A DNA stretch of 64,000 bases from assembly GCF_963678635.1 (NCBI RefSeq), contig NC_087066.1:27061453-27125452 (forward strand), written 5' to 3'. The DNA comes from Symsagittifera roscoffensis. Taxonomy: Eukaryota > Xenacoelomorpha > Acoela > Convolutidae. Below the pieces are notes generated by a model, which was given only the letters and a program-made list of their open reading frames with translations, was not told where the DNA came from and searched no databases. Of the stretch, positions 42,017 through 53,307 are shown in pieces. The position numbers were made by a program, and so were the translations under genes. Position 1 is the stretch's first letter. Each line of letters opens with the position of its first letter.

Positions 42017-44794
42017 TCAGTCATCGACGTAGAAGTCTCGACTGATTGTTTCTTCGACACAAGAATGCTTTCCTGCTTCTATGAGTGATCGAACAGAGTG
42101 ATAGCAACTGCTAGCAACTCCATATGTCACTCGGGTCATCCTGTATGTATCTATTGGTTGGTCGGGCACATCTCTCCAGAGAATTCGGTGGAAGTCCTTA
42201 TCCTCCTTGTTAAGAGCCACCTGACGATACATCTTTTCAATGTCTCCGGTGATTCCAATGGGGTAGCATCGGAATCTTAGCAGATGATCAAACAAATCCT
42301 CTTGAAGCTTAGGGCCAACCATCAGTGCATCGTTCAGTGAAATTCGGGTACTAGTAAGAGCACTAGCCTCAAAGACAACTCGTAGCTTTGTAGTTGTACT
42401 ATCCTTTAGAACGCAGTGGTGGGGAAGGTAGTAGCATATTTTCTCTGACATTGCGAGCTCATCTGGTGGTACGACTTCTAGGTGACCCATGTCTCGGAAC
42501 TCTTTGATGAAGTCTCGGTACTGAGTGTACAAAGCCACATCCTGCTTAAGCTTGCGTTCCAGACTGAAGAATCGTTTGAGTGCATTGGCTTTGCATTCGC
42601 CGAGGGTTCCAACGGTTGTCTTGAAAGGCAAACTAACAGAGTGGCGACCATCTGGCTTAGTTATGGTTGTTTTGTCGAAATGATCCTCAACAAATTCTTC
42701 ATCCTTCGATCGAGGGCATCGGTTCAAAGGCAAGTCCTCAATTGTCCAAAAGCGACTAATGTCCAGATCAGACTCCTGACGGACGAAGTTTGTTTGCAAA
42801 ACTCTATCAGCATTGCACTTGCTTAGTAACTGTACTGATCCACTCACAATCCAGCCAAAAATTGATTCATCCAAGGTGAGAGACCCTTCTCGTATCCGTT
42901 TACCAGTGGTGAGCTCGTTTGCCAGTTCAACGCCACATAGAAGATCAATCCTTCCTCTTTTGTCAAAAGCTGGATCGGCCAGCGCATATCGAGATGGAAG
43001 GTTATGTTCGCGTACATCCACATCGTCTCCTGGTAGATCTGATGTGACTTGAGGCATGATGAAGAAGTCTGCTCGTAGTGTGTCTTCTCCGGGCAATGAC
43101 AAAGTTATTGGAGCCAGTCCTCTCGTCTCCAATGGGGGGGGGGCAGTTCCAACTGGTTTCACTGTTTGGTTGACTGATTTACGAGGCAATCCATTCCTTC
43201 GTACGAAGCTTTCACTGACGAAGTGCAACTGCGATCCATTGTCTATCAAGGCGCGGCAAATGATTTCTTGTCTGTGATGGTTGAACAGCGGTATCCTGCA
43301 AGTTCCAAGTAGGGCCGTTTTGTCAGGTTCCGTAGCACTAATTACAGTACACAGGTTGTTTCCACTCGTATGACAATCGTTCACAGTCTTTCTCTCAGTT
43401 GTAATAGGTTGTTCCCTGCGCTGACTGTCCGTGTGAAGAAGAGAATGGTGTCTTTTACCACACTGCTTACAATTGTGAGTGCTTGGGCATTTCGTTACCA
43501 TATGCCCTGGGCGCAAACAATTAAAGCACAGTCGTTTGGAAGTCACTTCGTCTTTCCGTGTATGTACTTTCAACTTCTTGAACTCGTTGCATGCAGTTAC
43601 AGTATGAAGTGCTCCACAAAACACACATTGCTCGTCCACAGTTGTTGCTCCATACGATTGCCTTCGGTCGATTTTACTTTGGATATCAGCATGTGCTTCA
43701 ATTCGAGTCGTTGGTTTCTGTAAAGTGATTGATGACTTCACTGCTTCTAGTGCCCTCGCTCGCGCACTAATGAAATTGTCAAGCTCGTGTAGTTTCTGGA
43801 GCTCTCTTCCTGGGTTGTGAAGCTGCCATTGCTTTTGGCTTTCTGGATCCAGTTTCTGCTCAATCACATGAACCAGTATTGGATCCCAGTCTTGAGTATT
43901 ACAGCCTTGCACTTCTAATGCAGCCACATTTTCGCGGAAACATTCCAAAAGCTTCCTGAGGTTTGTTCCATCTTCGGCTTTCAAAGTCGGGTAGTTTAAC
44001 ACAGCACTGAGATGCATGCTTACAATGAACCTCTTGTTGTCGAATCGGTCCCTTAGAGTCCTCCTTGCGAGCTCGTAGTTCACGTCTGTTACTGCTACAC
44101 TCTTGATCAGATCGTGTGCTTCTCCTCGAAGCGAAGACTTGAGGTAGTTCAACTTCTCAGCGTTTTGGAGGTTTGGGTTTCCATGTACAGCAGAATCGAA
44201 CTGATCGATGAAGCTCGTCCACTCTGTATACTTCCCACTGAAGGAGGGAAGATCTATCTTAGGCAGCTTGATCTGACTTGATCTTGGTGAGAACATTGTA
44301 TGAAGCCCGCTCGCTTCTCCTGTTAACCCCCTGGAAGACGCTTGCTGATCTTCCAAGAAATCATTCGTCTGCTGAATGAATTCTCGTACCTCCGCTCTGA
44401 ACTCACAAGCCGTTTCAAGCTCGGCTTGCAGACGTTTGTCTGGTACAACATCCTCTATCAATCGATCCTTTTCACTGATCGATGTGAGGGTCTCTCTTAT
44501 GACCGCAAGAGAAATTCGCAAGCCAGCAAGATCAGTCACTGGATTGGACGATCGGATTGAGTTTATTCGATGCCTATGCTTAGAAATGCATGTCTTGTGA
44601 CCACTTCTGGAGTGAACCAGTTTCAGGTATGTTCGTCCTGACTGATCGTTTTGTCCATGTTGCGCGCTCACAACAGCTGGGTTGATCGCTCTGCTCGTTC
44701 GCATTGCTCTGACCTGGTTGCTCGTTCGCAACTGATCGTACATCGCCTTGCTCGTTCGCGAAGCTTCGTAGATCGTACTGGTCGTTGGTATCAC
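42017..44794 (-). pseudogene. BEL/Pao copy 3: Gag, protease and RT up to YVDD
   Basis: 925 residues ending exactly at FYVDD, where the next codon is TGA. The first 40 residues (MIPTTSTIYEAS...) are out of frame; the true Gag start is in the frame at 44798. The protease site reads LIDNGSQLHFVSES. The RT therefore lacks its thumb and RNase H. Confidence 0.9.
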
Positions 44795-44798
44795 TCAT
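44580..44798 (-). pseudogene. BEL/Pao copy 3: native Gag N-terminus, frameshifted
   Basis: It starts MSDTNDQYDLRSFANEQ like the other copies and leaves the frame after NEQSDQP because of one extra G near 44682. It continues as unrelated residues to a stop. Confidence 0.85.
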
Positions 44799-44872
44799 AG
44801 TTCGTGGTTCGTGGTTAGTGGTTAATGGTTAGTAGTTCTTGGTTCGTTGTGTCCGAGGTCGACGCGGACCAA

Positions 44873-45419
44873 TGGTTTCTCGCCGAAGCCTAAAACTTTT
44901 CAATAGCGGACCAACTCAGCTTGACGTAGCTGAGATTTTACTTTAACTTTGATTCAACGAAGATATGAATTATCAGAGGGAGGGGAACAGCTTATACCTG
45001 CTTCATTGTGCATACCAAGACAATGAAGTTTAACATCTTTTATTTAAGAAGAAAAGTCTTGCAAATGTCAATATAACTTCAATGGGTTTTTGGCGTGTGC
45101 CTGCAGCGAGTATTCAATGCTAGCATTACAATACAAGAACTCTAAAACGTTGTATCGCAATATTCGCAATTTTTTTACTCGTTGAGTTTGTGCAATGAGC
45201 CTTGATCCGGTCTCTATCTGTCTAAACCAGAGTCACAAGGCTCACCCAACTGCTGCTTCTTAATGTGGATCAATTTTACAAGCTGTTTTGAAAATTTGGA
45301 TAATTCGATATAAAAGTACATTACATAAAAGAGGGATTAATCCCGCGTAGATTAAATCAAACATTTGAAACAATCTTTGTTGGTTTAAATCAGTTTTTTG
45401 GCGGTTATTAATTTTCATT
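44873..45419 (-). repeat. BEL/Pao LTR 4 (type a), cut by the assembly gap
   Basis: 547 bases visible, about 40 missing into the N run by comparison with LTR 1. It carries the LTR 1 variants. This is the outermost 5' LTR of the array; the right flank and target duplication are unreadable. Confidence 0.9.
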
Positions 45420-45619
45420 NNNNNNNNNNNNNNNNNNNNNNNNNNNNNNNNNNNNNNNNNNNNNNNNNNNNNNNNNNNNNNNNNNNNNNNNNNNNNNNNN
45501 NNNNNNNNNNNNNNNNNNNNNNNNNNNNNNNNNNNNNNNNNNNNNNNNNNNNNNNNNNNNNNNNNNNNNNNNNNNNNNNNNNNNNNNNNNNNNNNNNNNN
45601 NNNNNNNNNNNNNNNNNNN
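45420..45619. other. Assembly gap, exactly 200 N
   Basis: A round-number N run, likely of unknown true length. It separates BEL LTR 4 from hAT copy C3. Reading frames drawn across it are meaningless. Confidence 0.98.
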
Positions 45620-45997
45620 AAAAAACTTAAAAGTTTTTATTGACCTTTTTTTTAGGTCGACCAAACTGATTTTCTTGGCTCTCCCAAACCACTATAAAGA
45701 TCCTACTTTTACCAAATTTTCTCCGGCGCAGGCAAATTTTTGAAAAAAGGCGTTTTTGGGCACTTTTTGGAAAATGTCGACCAAAAAATTGCGTTTTTTC
45801 GGCGCGCGCTCCTCCCTCAAAATTAGTACAGATTAACGCCGAAGACGCCTTTCGAAAAATTTTAAGGTCGGTCAGCCAAAAATGGATATCTCAAAATAGT
45901 ACAAAGGGGGACCCTTTGGGTCGGCAGGGGGTCGAATCCCTGAGAAAAGGGGTTTCTGCCCAACCAACCCCCCCCCCCCCCCCCAAATCCGCTACTG
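45620..45997 (+). mobile_element. hAT-type non-autonomous element, copy C3 (left end in the gap)
   Basis: It shows the family body (GGCGCGCGCTCC, ATGGATATCTCAAAATAG, GGGGGTCGAATCCCTGAG), the poly-C block and the terminus CCAAATCCGCTACTG. The left end lies in the gap. Confidence 0.7.
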
Positions 45998-46698
45998 CTG
46001 AAACCTAATAAGCCGCAAAAAACAAAGAAAACTAAAACAAAAAAGCCGAAAAACAATTCAAAAAAAATTTGAGGTTAATTTAAGGAAAACTATCAGGTAC
46101 CCCTCAGCCTCAAAGCACACACGCACACACATTTTCTTTTCGTTCGTCGAAAGACCCAATATGGGGCCATTAAGGTGATATAATATAGGCCAATCAAGCC
46201 GAAAAAAGGAAAAAACAAAATAAAAGTAAAAAAGAAATGGTTGTTTGTTGAAGAAATTGAGCTTGTTTGTTGCAGAATTAAGGCTGCACAAAATGATTCA
46301 GTAGTTTTCTTAAATTAGTTGTTGACACGAAAAAGTTTAAATTCAGATTTGATAACGCTTGTTAATTGCATGCGTAAAGAGTAGCATCAGTGTGAGATGC
46401 TCTTCAATCAAAACCAAAAAAAAGTCAATTCACATTAAAATACAAGCCTCACCCGAGCAGTGTTTATGTTCACAAATGAAAAATTACTGTCAATTTTTTT
46501 AGTGATTCAAACAACGAGATTCCACCCGCGGAGTACAGTTGCGAGGTTTCGTGATGCGATGAACGACTAAATGACAAACTAGCCTATATGAGGAAAACTG
46601 AATGAAACAAGGAAATGCATGTTGATTGCATGACTTATCACATCTTGAGCGTGTTTTGATGGTGTCTGCTGCTTTTTTTCCGTTTTGATTTAGAATTT
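45998..46698. other. AT-rich spacer, no gene seen
   Basis: No coding signal. It contains a decayed copy of a short hairpin module near 46349 (GATTTGATAACGCTTG) that recurs near 51023 and 56188. Confidence 0.45.
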
Positions 46699-47122
46699 TT
46701 GTTCCGGCTTTCGATACGAAAGTTACGGAATATTTGTGCTCGGGGTGGGTTTTTTTTTTCTTCAGACAAATTTCGACTTTTTAACTAGCCATTTTTGACG
46801 GAATTTTCTTATATCATTCGAGCTTAAATTTGAAAAGATATTTCACCTGTGATCATTTTTCGTAAAGTTATGAGGGTTTAAAGATTGCCATTTTGGCCAT
46901 TTTGACCAATTTGGGACAATTAACGCGCAATACAATTCGCGCTATTAACGCGTAAGCGGAGATTTAATCCGTCTTATAAATCGTTCCAAATTAGTTGAAC
47001 GAAGCTTATTTGCCATAATTGATTTGTTACAAGGAACAAAATCTATCTTTTTGCACTTTATATGGCGTGTGGGGGGATGATTTTTATAAAAAATTTCAAA
47101 TTTAAGAAGAAAAAAAATTTCA
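46699..47122 (-). mobile_element. Helentron/HINE-like element, copy B4 (3' end missing)
   Basis: It starts TTGTTCCGGCTTTCGATACG, the palindromic end, runs through the body, and is replaced at 47123 by the start of copy B5. B4 and B5 are therefore head-to-tail with no spacer. Confidence 0.7.
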
Positions 47123-47658
47123 TTGTTCCGACTTTCGATACAAAAGTAACGGAATATTTGTGCTCGGGGTGGGGTTTTTTTCTTCAGACAAATTTCGACT
47201 TTTTAACTAGCCATTTTCGACGGAATTTTCTTATATCATTCGAAAGGTATTGTTGTCCTGAGCTCAAATTTGAAAAGATATTTCACCTGTAATCATTTTT
47301 CGTAAAGTTATGAGGGTTTAAAGATTGCCATTTTGACCAATTTGGGACAATTAACGCGCGATATAATTCGCGCTATTAACGCGTAAGCGGAGATTTAATC
47401 CGTCTTATAAATCATTCCAAATTGGTTGAACGAAGCTTATTTGCCATAATTGATGTGTTGCAAGGAACGAAAATTATCAGTTTGTACTTTATATGGCGTG
47501 TGGGGGGATGATTTTCATTAAAAATTTCCAATTTTAGGAAAATTTTTTTTCATTTTATTTTATTTCATATAATGTTTTTATGTTATTACTGCTGCTCCAT
47601 AAACCTTCAAAAGCAGTCGGAACATTCAGGGCTTCGCTTTGATACGAGCAGTCTTGTT
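47123..47658 (-). mobile_element. Helentron/HINE-like element, copy B5 (full length, reference copy)
   Basis: 536 bases. One end is TTGTTCCGACTTTCGATAC with a near-perfect palindrome. The other end has the subterminal inverted block AGTCGGAACA, then the hairpin GGGCTTCGC(T) and the terminus GATACGAGCAGTCTTGTT. This asymmetric placement of inverted blocks with stem-loops is the layout described for non-autonomous Helentrons. No open frame. Confidence 0.7.
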
Positions 47659-48503
47659 GTTCTTTGTGTTCTAGCAATAATGTTTTTTTTTTCACAAAAA
47701 TTAAGCTCGCAATCCTGCCTGTAATATCTAATTTTTGATGCGTGTAAATTTTGTAGATGTTTTGATTTGGTTTTAGTCAAGTTCAGTAATTATCGATGTG
47801 CTTTCAGTTTTTATCTTGCTAGGGAAATATTTATTTGACGAACACAAAAGTTTTGAAGCTCCTGCCGGTTAACACATCTTGAGAGCAGCTCGATTCTTTT
47901 AAAAACTATTTTAAGGAGTGTTGTAGACATTTGCCAATTTCAAGTTTTGCTTTTTTGCACATGTTGGATCATTTGTGAAAAAGGCGTTGTTTTGTTGGTT
48001 CTATAGATCAATTTTTCTCATGGTGTGACGTCTGTTTTGATATTTTGTCAAACCGGGAGTCCATCGATTTCTTGCACTATTTCTTCGAGATGAGTTTTTT
48101 CAGGACGGGGTGCAAAAAAGATTGCTCCTGGGGGATATTCCAGGCAATTTTCGCAGGTCCCAGCACAATCTAGGCCAACGAAAAGAACTGGTTGCTACTG
48201 TTTCGTGAAATTCATGGGGTGTTGTTATGTCTGTTGGTTTTGACTAAGTAATGCAACTTTTTTTGTATTCAATCAAAGTTAGGCTCAAGGGTTTCACTTG
48301 GAAAGTTAATGAGAAAAAAAACGTTCACTAATTTTTGATTTCTACATGACACTGTATTTGCTCAGTTGCCGATCGAACCAATGCAGTCTTTAAAATTTAA
48401 TGCTGGGTATCTTTTCTCTCTTCAAAAAAATAGAGCCAAATATTTTTAGCAGAACGCTATTCTGAAAAAGCTTTGCGTAAACATTTATTTTAGCAAAACT
48501 AAG
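47659..48503. other. Spacer between HINE-like copies, no gene seen
   Basis: AT-rich with no reading frame of note and no recognisable element ends. Confidence 0.45.
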
Positions 48504-48990
48504 ACAAGACTGCTCGTATCAGGGCGAAGCCCTGAATGTTCCGGCTGCCTTTTAAGGTTTTTTGGAGCAGTAATAACATTTAAAAATTAAACGAAATAAA
48601 ACAAAACGGAATTTTCTTTTCTAAAATTTGAAAATTTTTATGAAAATCATCCCCCCACACGCCATATAAAACACAAAAGGATAGATTTCGCTTCTTGTAA
48701 CAAATCATTTATGGCAAATAAGACGGATTAACTAAGACGGATTAACTCTCCGCTTACGCGTTAAAAGCGCGAAATATATCGCGCGTTAATTGTCGCAAAT
48801 TGGCCAAAATGGCAATCCTTAAACCCCCGTAACTTTACGAAAAATAATCACAGGCGAATTATCTTTTCAAATTTGAGCTCAGGACAACAATAGCTTTCGA
48901 ATGATATAAAAAAAACTCCTTCAACAACGGCTAGTTGAAAAGTCGAAATTTGTCTGAACAAAAAAAAACCCACCCCGAGCACAAATATTC
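48504..48990 (+). mobile_element. Helentron/HINE-like element, copy B6
   Basis: It has an intact hairpin end (CAGGGCGAAGCCCTG) and loses the palindromic end after ACAAATATTCC. It carries a short internal deletion around 48722. Confidence 0.7.
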
Positions 48991-49029
48991 CACAACAACA
49001 AAGGAACAAAAAAGATGACTAAAAATTGT

Positions 49030-49395
49030 AAGATTGAATTTTCGAGCTCTCTCAAAACACAAAAAAGTCCAAAAAATGATATTTGTAGACACATCTTGGA
49101 AGATTCTGGTAAGGCACGGTTTTTTGTAAGTAAACTTATCTCAAAATTGCTCACTGTGTTTCTTCGGCACTGTGTACTGTGTTTCTAAAGTGCTCAACTA
49201 CAAATCTCGTTTTTTTTGGCGCGAGATTATTATATAGTTGTACGAAAAAATAACCTTTTCGGTTCAACCGATAAAGTAAATAAGTACCAATTGTGTTAAT
49301 TACTAATTCGAATATATTGGCGACGAGGGCGCCCTTAGACAACTTTTGCGGTCAGTCGGCCAAAATGGATGTCATAAAAATGTACCAGAAAATAG
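49030..49395 (+). mobile_element. Degraded hAT-type fragment, copy C5
   Basis: Scattered family blocks in the right order: TTTCGAGCTCTCTCAAAACAC, TTTTGGCGCGAGA and GCGGTCAGTCGGCCAAAATG. Ends not found. Confidence 0.45.
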
Positions 49396-50246
49396 AGAAA
49401 ATTAACATTATTGGTCCTAGTGATTCACAAAAGCTCGCAGAATCAAAAATGAATTAAATCGAGAATGAGAACCATGTGAGAAAATGATCACACATAATTC
49501 TTAAAATAGACATTTGTTTTGACTTCGTGATGCTATGACTGACTTATACATCTAAAAAGACTGATATCAGAGTGCAGTTTTTGTATAGTTATTTTTTGAT
49601 AGTGCTTAAAATGACTTAGAGGCCATAAGATCGTTCAGTATTTAAAAACTACGATATATTAGCTGGCTTTATCGATAACTGAATCCAAATCACATGTGTT
49701 AAAAAAAATATGAAACTCAGTAAAACTAAGTGTAGTTTCAATCTTCAAACACGTCGTAATAATTCAGCTCATAGGAACAAACCAATTTCAAGGAAATTTT
49801 TAACGACCAATCGTTGCAAGAATTCTAAATGAAAAGCACAGGCGATGCCGAAAGTAATCGAGTGTTATATTCTTAAACAATAAATTTCCTATCTGCCGGC
49901 TTTTTTAATTGCCCACATCCAGTTAGAGGAAAAGTACACAATCTTTTAATTTAATCTGAACTACAATTGTTCCATCTATTAAAGGAAAACGACAGATTTA
50001 AGCAAAAGTAAGGTTTATTTAGGTTGTGCCGTTGTTTCTCAGGACAAATGGTTGGTAAAGTCAAAAACCAAGTAATACCGAAATAAATGTAGGTTATCTA
50101 ATAGATCCATTATCTGTTTGTTATTAAATATCCGCAAAATTTATCTTTAGCAATTGGCATATCGCGAAGGAAGATTTTTTCACTTGACTACCAAAAATTG
50201 GTTGAAACACTCAAAAATGGCAATCAGACCAATCCATGATGCACCC
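49396..50246. other. AT-rich spacer, no gene seen
   Basis: No coding frame, splice-bounded exon or repeat terminus was recognised. Confidence 0.4.
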
Positions 50247-50800
50247 TCATACGAGCAGTCTTGTTTTATCTGTATCATGCTCAATATTCGAAAAAACCGC
50301 CTATTTTTGTTTCGACTATCTTTGTAGAAAATGAAGGACTAATTATACTCGGAGTACTTTTTTTCCAGTCAAATTTAGACTTTTTAACTAGCAATTTTTA
50401 CGGTCTTTTTTATACCATTCAAAAGATCTTGTAGTCCTGAGCTCAAAATTTAAAAAAAATTATTAATTTACCTGTGATCATATTCCGTGAAGTTATAGCG
50501 GCTTAAAGATAGCCAAACATAAAATAGAGTAGAGGCGATGATTTTCAACAAAACCTCAAAAAATTTAAAGTTTGTTTGCTTTAAACAATTGGGTGAAAAT
50601 TTCAAAAAGCAAAAAAAAATGTGAAACTTTTTCTCAAATTAAAAAAAAATATCAACCCACACGCTATTCAAAGTACAAAGTGATAAATTTTACTTATAGT
50701 GAAGTATTAAAAAGACCAAATTGCTCGCTTCAATTAAAACTGGAACAATTTTAAAACTGTATTGAATCTCCGCTTACGCGTTGTTAACACGAAATATACA
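50247..50800. mobile_element. Rearranged HINE-like fragments, B7
   Basis: A minus-oriented terminus (ATACGAGCAGTCTTGTT) is followed by a degraded minus-oriented body from about 50303 to 50520. A plus-oriented body piece then runs from about 50640 to 50800 (ACACGCTATTCAAAGTAC, TCTCCGCTTACGCGTT). At least two copies have been joined and inverted. Confidence 0.5.
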
Positions 50801-53172
50801 CAACTATGAAGCCGAAAAACCATCATTAGAAAAATATTATTAAAACTCCATAATTATACGTTCAATGTTTGAGATTCTAGATATCGCATGAGTAGTAGCT
50901 AGTAACCGGTAGTTAGGTTTGAATTTTCATGAAATCGAGCATGTCAGCAGCATGACAGCAACAGAAAAGATTAACCTGATTTTTTAAAACTTTTTATAAA
51001 CTCGAAAAAAGTCTGCATTACGATTTGATAACGCTTGCTAATGGCAAGCGTCATAATGTATTGAAACATTTTGCGTATAAATTAAGCATTTAAAAAATTT
51101 CGCGAAGTATATCGAGTTGGAAAGTTTCTGAAATGGGATTTTAATTATTATGAATAAAGCTTTTTGGTTTCAATCCAGGATTTAAAACAAATTATCAACT
51201 GTGTTAACTTTCTAATAATCATGTCAAAGCACAAGTAAGTTTACTGCCAGTTCAGCCTACTCATTCAAAATTGCCACCAATACTAGCACTTTTATTTGCG
51301 ACTTAGGTTGGAAAAGTTGTAGCGTTTTATAACCTACACAAGCGCGTGTAATTCGTAGTTTACTCGATGATGAAAATATCATTTGTTACTTCAAATAGGG
51401 CGGGAGATGGCTTTAAAGTCTTAGGAATTTCTCCAGTTTTCATGAAATTTTCATCACTTGCTGATCAAACAATAATCAATAACCGTTTATGTGCATTCGG
51501 AACATTCAGCGATTTGACTTGATTTTGAAAATTCTTGTTCCAATTGTAAAATTGAACGCCTCAATCCTTCTATTACAAACTAATCCAGAAACGTTCAATG
51601 GCATTCGGAACACTCAGCATATTGTCCTGATTTGAACTTTGAACAACCTTGTTACAACTGAAAATATTAAGCTTATGTTTCCAATTTTTCCGCAAATTAC
51701 ACGGAAAGTTGTGATATGATGCTATATTGACCCCTACATGAGCTTTCTCTGAGGTAGTCAAAATCCGCAAAAAAAAGACACAACTCACGCCTTAGTTCCT
51801 TATCACTTCTAGAAATGCTGGACACAAGATAACCATTGTCTTGATACTCATGGGCGGATTTCAGACGTTCCCGGTGGAAGTGATTTTGAGCTCTCCCATT
51901 ACACTATTCAGATCCAGTTAGAAAACTTTCTGCACTAGTGGAATTTTTAGGAAGGTTAGAAGTAAAAATTGAAAATGTTATCTAATTCTATAAACCAGGT
52001 AAAGTTTTTGAGATTTTGGATAGCCACCAACGTTTGATTTCAACTACATGCACTTGGAAAAATAAAATTTCATCTTTTAAGCAGCCCCGTTTGAGGGATA
52101 TTAGCGATATACAAGTCCTCCTCTTAAATAATTTCATCAAATCAGAGTTAGCTTTTACGAGGCAAAGATGCACTTCGTGAACACAAGCGAGAAACCGGCA
52201 ACAAGTTGCCCCAAACGGGCAACAAAGCTAAGGCAAAAACAAGTTTTGAAATCTAAAAACTTGGCATCTGTCAGAATCAAACTCCCAAGCCGGAGATTGC
52301 TACCAATGAAGCGTATCGAACACGCGATGTTAAGGCCACGCGATGTTTTATTTTATTACGCTCGTGTAATTTTTTTCAGAAAATTTAAAAACATTGAAGC
52401 AGTAGAACATTGTTTAGTGGAAAAGTCTACCGATTACATAACACTGGCTATCGTTTGTGTAGATATCAAAAAAAATCAAACTTGTGCCCCAAAACTTAAA
52501 ATACCCCATTTCAGTCGGTGGTCGGTGTCAAAGCTCGATGTTCAGCAGCGTCCAAACTCGCGCTCGAGAAACTGTTGAACTGTCCAACAACAATCGTTAA
52601 TTCCCACACTCCAAAGAGGACAACAACTGCATATCAATGACAATATAAGATTTATTTTACAATTAAAATGCATTTTGAAACAGCACGATTTTGAACTATA
52701 TAGTATTTTACACCATATTAACATTTAAATGATTGGAGATATGCGAAATAGCCAAATAACTTCCTTTAATACGTTCAATGATGATTTTGTTCTTCGCAGC
52801 TTAATTGACCAAAATAAGGAACTGCACAAATTGCGTCATATTAATTGAAATGATCTATGAAGCTGTACATACTTTTAAATTAATTTGAGGGTTAATTTAT
52901 TACCGTACACTTCACATCATCATAAAAGTTGCATTTTAGCTCAGGTCGTTTTAAATGCAAAACTTATATTTTCAAGCGCACGTCTTGAGCTTCGTTTTCC
53001 GAACCAATATAACAGCGAACTAATCAAAACGTTCAACTTTACCTGACCACGAGCAATTTGCAATAACTCGAAAACCAAACTATCAACTCCCCACTTTAAT
53101 ATAACGTCTTCGACCTGAAAACTAGTTTTAAATATCGCAGTCTGTTTCATAACTCGCAAATAACTTCAATCT
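50801..53172. other. Intergenic DNA upstream of the GORASP 3' end, no gene supported
   Basis: AT-rich. It contains a degraded hAT start at about 51850-51950 (GGGCGGATTTCAGACG, GAGCTCTCCCA) and two diverged pieces resembling a HINE terminus near 51495 and 51600 (CATTCGGAACATTCAG). A 136-codon frame at 52168-52578 is not convincing. Confidence 0.4.
52896..52901 (-). promoter_or_regulatory. Candidate poly(A) signal of the GORASP gene
   Basis: AATAAA on the minus strand, 272 bases beyond the stop codon. A second hexamer lies at 52651-52656. The choice is uncertain in AT-rich DNA. Confidence 0.3.
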
Positions 53173-53307
53173 TCATTTTGCTGTTGCGTATTGCTGTGTG
53201 AACTCTGATGCCATTGGCGGGGGTTGAGGACGAGTGGATGATACTCCTCCCCCAGACGACGAGGATGACATTGAAGGTGGAGGGATGGGTGCAAAAATAC
53301 CACTCAT
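53173..53307 (-). CDS. GORASP: GORASP last exon
   Basis: 135 bases after a TTCTTAG acceptor, phase 0. It reads [13 protein letters not shown], a serine/glycine run, and ends FTQQYATAK before a TGA at 53173-53175. Composition matches the preceding tail exons. Confidence 0.85.
   Translation of the reverse strand: MSGIFAPIPPPSMSSSSSGGGVSSTRPQPPPMASEFTQQYATAK

Larger units (their letters stand above)
39437..44872 (-). mobile_element. BEL/Pao internal region, copy 3 (mosaic)
   Basis: 5436 bases. From about 41126 to 44872 it differs from copies 1 and 2 at many residues; from 39437 to about 41126 its translation is identical to theirs. It lacks their 17-base insertion. Its own lesions are an extra G near 44682 (Gag frameshift), TGA for the tryptophan after YVDD near 42018, and TAA for a glutamate near 41870. 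Its primer-binding site also differs. Confidence 0.93.
26776..45419 (-). mobile_element. Head-to-tail BEL/Pao retrotransposon array: LTR-internal-LTR-internal-LTR-internal-LTR
   Basis: Four LTRs (26776-27361, 32808-33396, 38848-39436, 44873 into the gap) alternate with three 5.4-kb internal regions, all transcribed on minus. The LTRs read TGTTGC...ACCA on minus. Downstream of each polyprotein is a purine tract (AAGGTGGGCGGCAA) and inside each 5' LTR a TGGTCCGC primer-binding site, as expected for LTR retrotransposons. Only the left junction is visible; the right LTR runs into 200 N. The internals are near-identical in their integrase halves. All three are damaged by different lesions. Retrotransposition does not normally produce shared-LTR tandem arrays, so recombination or mis-assembly is implied. 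Confidence 0.95.

Noticed and set aside
45260-45664. Frames containing unknown residues across 45420-45619
   Set aside because: They are drawn through 200 N of the assembly gap.
52168-52578. A 136-codon plus frame
   Set aside because: No domain, no codon-like composition, irregular basic content and a splice-acceptor-like sequence in its middle; an open frame this long is possible by chance.
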